Part shown: one piece after another, positions 56,218 to 64,000 of the stretch | How the letters are laid out: every line of letters starts with the position of its first letter | How positions within the stretch are numbered: the first letter of the stretch is position 1 | Origin: Phialocephala subalpina | Taxonomy: Eukaryota; Ascomycota; Leotiomycetes; Helotiales; Mollisiaceae | Assembly: GCA_900073065.1 (NCBI GenBank) | Contig: FJOG01000036.1 | Coordinates: forward strand, 373,086-437,085 | DNA: 64,000 nt | Direction of reading: 5' to 3' | Position numbers and translations under genes: made by a program | Notes under the pieces: generated by a model | The model's database searches: none | The model's input: only the letters and a program-made list of their open reading frames with translations | Told to the model about the DNA's origin: nothing

Positions 56218-56324
56218 ATATTGTAAAGGGGTAAACCTCTTAGAGTCAATTCTAGTGTCTGCGAACCACATAGAAAGCTGCCTAAAGAACTAAGAATACA
56301 AGATGCCAGGTCTCCTAATATATC
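56218..56324. repeat. 107-bp dispersed repeat, copy 2
   Basis: Same length and nearly the same sequence as 37707-37813, in the same orientation, again bordering an AT-rich block. Probably the end of a degraded transposon. Confidence 0.85.
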
Positions 56325-57905
56325 CAAGACTAAGTCACGTGTAGCACTAAGCCCGATCTAGAACATCAACACCAGCAACCAGATCACCCTGCCACAGTAT
56401 CCTCAAAGATAACCTTTGGACGATGTTGCCAGCATTTGTGGGTAACATTCCTGTTGGAATGGATATCACGTGTTTTAGGCTATATGCCTAGCGTGAGCAT
56501 GCTCTCCATAAGAGAGCAGGCCTCGAGCTCTTAGACTCGACAAGACAATAACAATGAACCAGAATTTGACCCTACTTTACGCCTTACCCTCCACCATAGA
56601 CACGTACGCTTAAGTGATACGTATCTCCGATTGTAACGACAATTCCAATGTAATCTGCCATCCGGGTCCTGATTCGGGGACGATTGGGAAGAGAATTGAA
56701 TTGTGGGATCGTTTCTGTCTGTCCTATAGAGGAAGAATGCTAGGGTTACTTGTAAACAAGATTGAGATCCGTTGGCGTTTGACCTCATTGTGCCAAAGCA
56801 GTGAAAACGATGCGAAGGAATTTGGTAGTTCAGCCTCAGTCTCGTTCGGTCCTCGGAACATATGTTTGCTGCTTTACGAGAGAATCTCGCTAGTCTGTCA
56901 AATTTCTGTCTCTTGAGTCGTATTTTGGTCCATCTCTGTACCATTGTTATCCCCAGAAATATTTCGAGCTTTGATAGACTCTTGAGTGTCCGACAAGAAA
57001 GTTGGTATGCGTGATAAACCAAGAATCTTCAAACATACTCGAAATAAACAGTCTTTCAGGGAATCCGACACAGATGCGAGGTCTTATGGAGGATGTGGTG
57101 GTACGGATGTACTGGATAACAATTTATATTCAAATCCGTTCTCAGAGCCAGAGAAGAGAGTAGTAAGCAGAGTTATGGGGATGGGTTCAATTGTAGGTAT
57201 ACGCTTTTTCCAAAGGAAGCTATTCTAAGTGCAGAGAAGTACTAATACCAGACTTAAACACGATCCTGCACTAATAGGGTTTTAATATCAGCGGCTAAGG
57301 AAATTCGTCTCAAATAAGCAGCCAAGGAAAACCATGTCTCTCGAAACTCGACAGGGGAAAAACCTTTCAGTGCAGTCGATTACAACTGGTACACAAGAGG
57401 ATGAAAAAACCCCGCTTTGGTAAAGAGATGGTAAGGAAAGACGCGTAAAATAGAAAGCTTTATCCATATTTTGTGTAAGGGTGCTTTGCTCCCCATGTAT
57501 CAAAAAGGTATCATAATAAAAAGAAAGCGTTACTGCGGGTGATATGTTCCATGGCCCCAAGTATTGTATATGGCGGCCAGAATGGGAGTTAGTCCAGAAA
57601 CCCGATCCCCCCTGGGCCATACCAATTTATGATACGGCTTGGTCACGGGATGATCAACTCAAGAAGAACCCAGAAGTAGCCGACCCCAAAAGCCAGGATA
57701 CACTTTGAAGGCATACACATTGTGCATAGCCCACAAAGCCAATGTTTCTAAGGAAACCATGGTTTGAGTCACAGCCCAAACATGATCTCGATCAAACAAC
57801 TGGCCAATCCTGGAGTGGAAAATTGGGACCCAGAAACTTCCCCATTCTTCGTCCCATCCCTTTGAGGATCTACCATGTTCATCAACTTCAGGTTCATTTC
57901 TCACT
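56325..57905. other. region with decayed sequence
   Basis: 1.6 kb with open frames of up to ~160 codons on the minus strand (56531-57022, 57288-57620) but no domain signal. It may be the 3' remainder of the NACHT-like relic to the right; I cannot show this. Confidence 0.35.
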
Positions 57906-58481
57906 TCATATCTTATCTTCATTCGATCTACTAATGCTCAAGTCAGCCCGTGGTCCAAGCATTTTCTCATAGGTCCTTGATCCGTCGCCACTCATCGCAC
58001 TCGATGGCAATAATGATCGCAGAGTGCAATTAAGGGTGAACATACATGAGCGACAGAATGACTGCAGGAAACGAGATTCGCGAGATTGTTTTTGTGTTGG
58101 TGTGAAGGAGAATCGTGATGTGCATCTGAATAGCGGTTCTCCTTGTGGTAGATGGGACGCCATAGAATTCCAAATTGTCTCGGGATCCCCAGGACCGAGG
58201 TTCGTTTCATTCGCAATCATTTTGTGTCGTGGCAGGGATGGTAATTTGTCAGAGGACGAATAAGTAATATCAAATCGGAGTTCTTCCTTGGCATAGAAGG
58301 TCTCAGTCCAGGCCACGAGGGCTGAACCAATGTTTGTAGAAGAGTCGTTGTAGAGGTATTTCATGAACGTGGTTTTCCCTGAGCCAGATTTTCCAGCATT
58401 CCGATAAATGCTATACGGAGATTGAAGCCAGTACATGATGTGACGGGCGCGTTTTGGAGATCTCCAGATCGTGCTTTCCAT
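57906..58481 (-). pseudogene. NACHT-like P-loop NTPase relic
   Basis: The start of the frame reads IMYWLQSPYSIYRNAGKSGSGKTTFMKYLYND, which matches the Walker A region of fungal NACHT (NLR/STAND) proteins, including the hydrophobic strand before the loop and the (S/T)(L/F)MKYL after it. A few residues later comes WTETFY. Beyond about 60 residues the sequence no longer resembles the domain, no Walker B (hhhhDGLDE) was found in frame, and neither an N-terminal effector domain nor C-terminal repeats are present. It ends 87 bp from the 3' end of the C2H2 gene upstream. Most likely a truncated, mutated relic. Confidence 0.5.
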
Positions 58482-58567
58482 TCCGAAAGTTGAGCTACGT
58501 ATTGTTGGACTTGGGGATGGTGTTCGGGATTGGAGTCGGTTAGAGCTTGGGTTGTTGCTCGCCGTGG

Positions 58568-59657
58568 TTACTGAGAATGCTGTTCCTCAAAGTGTCGTTG
58601 ACAGTTGTCTGACCTCGAAAACGTTTCTCCACAACCTGGAAAGTGACAAGTGAAGGTGCTCTTGCGGTGAATGGTATCGATATGACGGCGGAGATCTTTT
58701 TGTAACGTAAATCCTTGGGTATAGTTGCAACCGGCGATGTCACACTTGAATGGGCGCTCGTGGCTCTTGCAGTGTTTACTTCAGCCTGGGTTAGTGACAG
58801 CTTCTGAATCAATGATAGTTCGAGACTTACTTCAGGTCGCAACGGCGTAGAAACACCTTAGAGCAGGAGGTACACTTCAACTGTCGGTCGTGCTTGCGTC
58901 GGCTTCGTGCGGGTATTTGCTGGGGCGGAATTTGAGCGAACAAGCCAGGGTTAGGTGATGGCACAATAGAATCCCCAGATGATTGAGAAGTCAAACGGCT
59001 TGTCGTGCTGAGTTGCTGCTGTGGTTGGTCCTGAGGGAGTTCCGGTATGATGTGTTGCTGTGAGGTGACCGTGTTATCCTGGTAACCTAGATGCTGATGA
59101 ACAAGCTGATGGTGCATCAAAATCCGGGTATTTTCCACCGTGGAGTCACAACTGGTTTTAGGATTGTACAGCTCGAAAGAGGACGCCTGTACAGGGGCTC
59201 TTGGTAGAAGACTGGGCTCTTGAGGAGAGTGGCTTAGACTTGGTGGTGAAAGTCCCGGTAGTTGAAGCGAAGTTCCAGGTTGAGAATAGTGACCCTGCGG
59301 CTGTAGAATTGCAGATGGAACGGTTGGTGGAATATCGTGATATTGGGAAAGTTGTGAGGGAGTTGCCAAGGAAGGATTTGTTGGAAGTGCACTCAGATCG
59401 GTGATACTGTCAAGGTAATTACTGTATTCGTATCTGAACGATAGAGGATAGAGCGTCTCTAAGTCCTCGTACCCCGATGCAAAGATGTTTGAAAATGCGA
59501 CGTAAGAGTCGTTGTTCGATGCAGCTCCTAATTCTGCTGGGCAGACATAAGAAGTGAGATTGTGTTCTAGAAAGCTTTCTAAACTATGGTCTTCGAACTC
59601 GCTCGAGATTGCTGTTGCGCGAAGACAAGATGTCTCCGCGCGAGAATCGCCGGAAGA
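58568..59657 (-). CDS. C2H2 zinc-finger protein (start not resolved)
   Basis: The last two exons are clear: one ends at 58831, followed by a 52-bp intron (58779-58830), then 58778-58568. The join gives CTSCSKVFLRRCDL-NKHCKSH, then CDIAGCNYTQGFTLQKDLRR...H and CHFPGCGETFSRSDNCQRH, i.e. three C2H2 fingers at the C-terminus. Upstream is a long Gln/Pro/Ser-rich region (QPQGHYSQPG, PQEPSLLPRAP) typical of transcription-factor activation domains. The frame is open up to 59657 but contains no ATG before the Pro-rich part, so a first coding exon must lie further upstream and was not found, or the gene has lost its start. Confidence 0.7.
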
Positions 59658-60595
59658 TTAGGAGGAAAAGAGAGCAGCGAAGGGGCACTCTTCTGGTGGG
59701 ATAAGTTCTAGTGTAGACTTATCCCCGCTGGCACACAATGTGAGCCTGCGGGGCGGAGGGGTAACCAGATCTGGGATCTTCAGTCAGTTTGGCAATGAAG
59801 GTGGAATATAGCGATTTCGATGTTTCTTGACGAGGTGGCGGCATGAAAGGGCCAAAGGCCATACCATATATAGGCTTTCCTTAAGTTAGGCCGCCAAGGC
59901 GTAGGGCGGACAAGGCTGTATGTGGGTGGCCTCCAACTTAAGGCGCATCGGGTTTTTGAAATGGGTGGCCTCCGCCACGAAACCCTGCCGCATCCGGCAA
60001 TGATGCAATGGGAGCCTTGTCGTGTCTTCGATAAATCGGTGTCATTGGCCGAAGAAGAAGTAGGTTCTGTGATTTGATAGTTGAAATTGGTGGCCTCCAT
60101 TATCGTTCAATCGGGGGCGGTGTTTCAGTGAGAACTTCAGCCACTGTGGCGGAGGCCACCGATTTTGTTACATGCAGAATAGAGTAATACTGGGGCAACG
60201 CCCAGCCCCACCTTACAAAGCTCCAATCCGCCTTGACTGCTCTCATTGCGGGCAGTCATGGGGTATTAAACGATAGTATTTTAGCGGTCCAATTGGAGCA
60301 TTGCTTAAAGCTGTGCCTTGGACCGTGAATCCTTCTACATAGTTTTATTTAAGGCATTGCAGCACAACATCAATTTGCTTCTTAGAGTGTGACAGTAACT
60401 TATCCATGTTATTGAGCAGTTATATTTGCTCAATATCAGAGGCATAAAAAGTTAGAACCACACGCCCCAACCCCCACAATCTCCAGCCATCTTTTACCGC
60501 TTGACTCCCAACCTTTTCCCGACGTGAGATTGATGTTTGCTAGCTTGACAATTCATAGCCTATTGCTATCAGGGATACATATGTGCGCTTGCAAT
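59658..60595. other. intergenic with repeated GGTGGCCTCCA motifs
   Basis: No supported gene. Copies of ggtggcctcc(a/g) at about 59925-59935, 59964-59974 and 60089-60099, and the inverted form ggaggccacc at 60151-60160. The same motif recurs at 61324-61436 on the other side of the small gene at 60596-61194. Confidence 0.5.
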
Positions 60596-61194
60596 CTAGC
60601 TATCAAATTGTGCCCCAATTCCTGCCAAGTCCCCATGCAAATGCTCGTCCTTGTCTGCACATGTCAAAGACCACTGAGCTTGTTGTGGTGCTGTGCAGTT
60701 CCAGTGCTGTGACCACCCAGGAAGCTTGATTATCTCTACAACCGTCGAGTATATATATCCACTTCCATGTTGATTCTCGATAGCTTTCTGTAAGTATGGC
60801 GATATGTTGATACCAAGGCTGGAGATCCCGGAGATGACTTGCGCGGCATACTGCTGGACGTTTTGGTCCTGAGGTTGGAGGTTTTGGTCTGAATTGATGG
60901 AAAGCAAGTTGCTGTACATCAGCATTGAGTTGGTGCGGGACGTGCTCGTCCAAGCACGAGAGTCTGCTAGAGAGCTCTCTCCGCAGGCCAATTCAAGGCG
61001 AGAGTTTGATGTCGAGGCACCAGCTTGATTGGTCGTGGATGAAGGTAATTGTTTCGTGGACGAACTTGATGCTCCGGATTCTTTCTTCTTTCGATCACTG
61101 CAAGAGATATCAATTTCCATGTACCAATTGAGACATACTCGATGGCAAGAAAAAGCCCCTACCTTTGAAATCTAGGGGAGTAGTGAGGAGACAT
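60596..61194 (-). CDS. hypothetical protein
   Basis: Two exons, 61194-61163 and 61097-60596, with a 65-bp intron; 177 residues. The start MSPHYSPRFQ-SDRKKKESG is a better gene model than the ATG at 61120 inside the intron. The N-terminal third is basic then Ser/Thr-rich (SSSSTKQLPSSTT). The rest contains QYAAQVISGISSLGINISPYL, which might form helices, and ends with Cys and Trp residues. No domain is recognised; a small nuclear protein is possible but unproven. Flanked on both sides by the repeated GGTGGCCTCCA motif. Confidence 0.45.
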
Positions 61195-62507
61195 GGTTAT
61201 CGACGGTGGAATAGTTTGTTTTGTTAACTTTGTTGATGGTATATCAATAAAGGAAAGCATTCTCAAGTGCTTAGATCATCATTATAGCAGTTTATATATG
61301 CTTCATGCATCGCACACATGCTGATGGAGGCCACCATAAATCCCACTATCTGGGAAGAGTATTGGTGGCCTCCAAAACGATTGATGGAGGCCACCAAGGA
61401 TTCCAAGATTGATTGGGAGAAGATTGGTAGCCTCCAGTGGAAGCAGTATCATCTTCCAAATACCCACCTCGAATTTCCTTGAGGAATTTCTAGGCCCAGC
61501 CAAACGTGAGCCTTCTTGGCTGACAGATAAAAATATCGCATACACCCTACTTAAACATTCTTCTCGTCGTTGTTCGATTGGTTGATGCAGATAGTATCTG
61601 CCCACAGCCTATGGGATTCGTAGCGTCCTTCGACAAGCTGAGGCCGCACTCAAAATGAAGGAGGAGGTTCGGACGACGAATCGTGGTTCGAGGTCGTGCT
61701 CTCCATAGTAATTTCTGACGAGGCTATCCTCCGGTATAGTACGACGATGGGATTTTAGACGAGTAGATAGAATGGCAACTCTGTATCCGTGTAGCCTGAG
61801 TGCGTCTTGTAAGATACGAGAAGAGCTGTCGACGTCTCTCTTTCATAAGAAAGTGACGACAAGACCGCATCTTAGAGGAGCAACACTACCGTGGGTATTT
61901 TCAAATGCCCCAAGCTAAACGAAATGCATCTCAAAAGCTGATTCGGTAATGATGGCTTCTCCATCCTGCGGGATGTCTTAGCGCAAATCCATCTACTGAC
62001 TTGGTGGCCGTAAAGTTCATTGACTGAAGTTGACGTAAGAAGCTCACACCTCCCACACCAATGGCCCCTCTCCTCTCTTCTGTCTCCAATAATTTGTACT
62101 CTCCGAAGCTCTTGGCACCCTGTCGGCTTTTGACTTCCTTGGGGTTGGTTGGCGTTGGAACCTCTGTGACTGAAAATGCCAAGACCGTGGTAAGTACCGT
62201 AATTTCTGCGCTAGAGATTGTTGGGAGATATCTTGAAAAGCAGCCGTTGGATGATATTATTAGCATTTATAGGTAAAGTTGCCGAAGCACCTATGTATTT
62301 AAAAAGATCGTAGAAAAAGTCGTTATTGTAGCTAAGGTTGAAATAGCCCAAATTTATTAATGTATGCATGAAGAACATCTCTTAATCTGGTGGAAATGAG
62401 AAGAAAGAATACTGAAGTATTCCCGAAAAACTGAAAATAAGACAAAATTTTGCGCGTGAGTGAATTGCGAACAGAAAATTAAGCCTCCTTTTGTCCGATG
62501 CACTATC
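61195..62507. other. region without firm gene; inverted motif pairs
   Basis: Two adjacent ~51-bp inverted pairs of the motif tggaggccacca...ttgg(t)ggcctcca at 61324-61374 and 61384-61436. A 71-codon + strand frame at 62061-62276 has a passable ATG context but no domain and a competing antisense frame, so it is not called. Confidence 0.45.
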
Positions 62508-62870
62508 TTAAATGATACAAAGAGCATCGACTCAAAGATACTGCAGCCCTGTCTTTTGGGTGCACCTTATCGCATTTTGTACTGTCTTGGGACGACTTGT
62601 GATTCGGATACCTTCTGTTTCGTGCCAAGTAATGTTCTCAGTTGTAGTTGTGAAATTTGTATCTCCCCAGCAGTAACTTAGTGCCGAGTACTTAGCACTG
62701 GTATTACCGGTCGTATCAGTTCTAACAAAGATCTGGTCTGTTTCATTTTGCCCCAAGTCGATGATACGAGCTGGGAAAACAGAGAATTGAGGTCTAGAAC
62801 TGGCCTGGTGCTCCTCCATCCATTCTCTAAGCCAACAACGTGTTTGTATAAATGCCTCCGCAGAGTTCAA
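62508..62870 (-). pseudogene. HET-domain fragment with RIP-type stops
   Basis: N-terminal HET piece: RCWLREWMEEH, FPARIIDLGQ, KYSALSYCWGDTNFTTTTENI, PKTVQNAIRCTQKTGLQYL-stop-VDALCII-stop. The two stops stand where HET proteins have Trp (LWVDALCII) and Gln (CIIQ), exactly the Trp-to-stop and Gln-to-stop changes caused by RIP. The sequence upstream does not supply a normal start. Non-functional. Confidence 0.8.
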
Positions 62871-63581
62871 ATCTCTGATCAGATCTCTGCCTGAAACTTA
62901 TGTCGCTGGTTGATCTTCTGAAAATTGTAAGATTTTACTCTTCAATAGCGGTCTTGCAGTTACACTATAAAATAGCTAGCTCACCTATGTTCGCGACAAC
63001 CGAGAAAATTCCTGATTGTCTGCTGCTCCCTGCCCATATCTCTATCAACTTTTCTGTGAATGACAAGGCAGGGTTTCAGTCACAAGCAGCAACGAACAAA
63101 CGAAGAATACCTCCTCCTCTGAACTTATCGATATCGGAGAAGAAAAAACCATACTTTTCGCTAATACCGTAAGTGTCTCCTTTGCCAGCTGCCGAGGAAA
63201 CTTTCCCGATCAAGTCCCGCACGTATTGCAGAACTATAGAGCACCAACTACAATTATAATCAGAAGCTGAGGACTGCGAATCCTAAGGAGTGAAGTCGTA
63301 TTCAAAGAAACCGCGCTCTGGGACCATCCAGTTCAGAAAGAAACAGGGCTCAAAACACGTTTGGCGGTATTCATCACACAAGATCTCTCTAGCCAATATA
63401 TTGGATTCCATGATCGGAAAAAGTATACGTTATTCGACTGTAAGAATGGCTAGCCTCATGCTTCTTGAACAGACGAACAAGGAAGGTAGAGGCGCCTGGG
63501 AGCGGTAGTGATATAGAATGCAGAGACTATGGGAGATCTAGTTCGACGCTCTAGTTCGTTGGTGGGAGTCTAATTTGATGG
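62871..63581. other. region without firm gene
   Basis: 700 bp with short frames; a 46-codon stretch at about 63310-63450 (LWDHPVQKETGLKTRLAVF) looks protein-like but is unassigned. Confidence 0.35.
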
Positions 63582-64000
63582 TACAGTCACCTCGCTTAAT
63601 AATCCGTGATTTTAACTTTAAAAGCGCGTTTTTACGCGACCGCGTTCCTACCTACCTACCTAATTATCCAAAAATGCCACCTCAACGCATTCCTCTTGGG
63701 CCAATTGATGGGAATACTCCTCGCAATACCGATCTCACTGAATTCGAAAGAGGTCGGATTATTGGCATGCACGATGGCGGCGCAAAGAAGGCTACAATCC
63801 AGCGGTTCTATTCTCACCCATATTCCACCGTCAGCGACACCATCGCACGAAACGAACTACGCGATAACGGCACCTCTCTACTTAAAACCGGCAGGCCAAA
63901 GTCTTATTCTCCCGCCGAAGAACGCCTTGTGCTACGGCATGTTCGAAAATTCCCGAAGGATTCATATGCAGAGGTCATTGAGGCATGCTCGGTCACATTT
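63582..64000 (+). mobile_element. Tc1/mariner-type transposon, 5' part (runs off window)
   Basis: Begins with the target TA (63582-63583) and a terminal sequence cagtcacctcgcttaat that resembles the end of the relic at 49771-51142 (cagtcac...). The transposase start is at 63674. Only the left part of the element is in the window. Confidence 0.75.
63674..64000 (+). CDS. Tc1/mariner-type transposase, N-terminal part
   Basis: 109 codons open to the end of the window. MPPQRIPLGPIDGN corresponds to the RIP-damaged MPP-stop-RIPL start of the relic at 51 kb, and DLTEFERGRIIGMHDGGAKKATIQRF parallels its ELTPYERGRIEGAALAGISQAKIADAI, a helix-turn-helix that binds the inverted repeats. LLKTGRPKSYSPAEERLVLRHVRKFP is the second DNA-binding part. 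No stops or RIP signs here, so this copy may be recent or active; the catalytic DDE domain lies beyond the window. Confidence 0.85.
   Translation, partial: MPPQRIPLGPIDGNTPRNTDLTEFERGRIIGMHDGGAKKATIQRFYSHPYSTVSDTIARNELRDNGTSLLKTGRPKSYSPAEERLVLRHVRKFPKDSYAEVIEACSVTF

Noticed and set aside
62061..62276. 71-codon + frame starting MAPLLSSVSNN
   Set aside because: Passable ATG but no domain and a longer competing antisense frame; kept only as a note.

Overview
The window is nuclear DNA of a filamentous ascomycete (Pezizomycotina). The evidence is monocistronic genes on both strands, short GT-AG introns (mostly 41-57 bp, a few up to 90 bp), HET-domain proteins, a Clr5/ankyrin protein, and AT-rich blocks and stop codons at former Trp/Gln codons as expected from repeat-induced point mutation (RIP). 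Species cannot be fixed from sequence alone. No rRNA, tRNA, CRISPR array or bacterial-type operon was seen.

About 0.6-19.5 kb is an ordinary, gene-dense block: a UFD1-like zinc-finger protein (-), an F-box-like protein (+), a secreted intradiol dioxygenase (+), the actin-related protein Arp6 (-) divergently paired with a GCIP/CCNDBP1-like protein (+), a single-pass membrane protein (+), an acetoacetate-decarboxylase-like protein (+), a class II aldolase/adducin protein (+), an acyltransferase-3 membrane protein (+) and a Rid-family protein (+). I resolved intron positions for most of these by reading across frames.

From about 20 kb on the window is an accessory, repeat-rich region dominated by self/non-self recognition genes. 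There are at least seven HET-domain loci (20.9-25.9 split pseudogene, 22.4, 26.9, 38.9, 40.3, 47.6 and 62.5 kb), a Clr5-ankyrin protein with about 18 repeats (30.2-33.2 kb), a NACHT-like P-loop relic (57.9 kb), three C2H2 zinc-finger genes, an F-box gene broken by an assembly gap, an MFS transporter, a RIP-damaged Tc1/mariner element (49.8-51.1 kb) and the intact start of another at the right edge. Two very AT-rich blocks (37.9-38.3 and 54.4-56.2 kb) lie beside copies of one 107-bp repeat.

The main observation is a candidate mobile cassette that carries a HET gene. At 22024-24808 an intact, intronless HET gene sits between two terminal sequence blocks, and the whole unit has split another HET gene (- strand) into an N-terminal half (24.8-25.9 kb) and a C-terminal half (20.96-22.02 kb). 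Removing the unit and one copy of a 6-bp direct repeat (tctgtt) restores the host reading frame across the junction. The same terminal blocks occur again at 47.1 and 51.6 kb around a clearly different HET gene, itself later hit by a Tc1 insertion. Same ends with different HET cargo suggests an element family that spreads incompatibility-type genes. A second notable locus is the HET gene at 38.9 kb, whose C-terminus is built from tandemly duplicated 45-nt phase-1 exons encoding zinc-knuckle-like repeats.

Several frameshifts in the window fall in homopolymers or short tandem repeats (Arp6, two HET genes), so some broken genes could be assembly errors.
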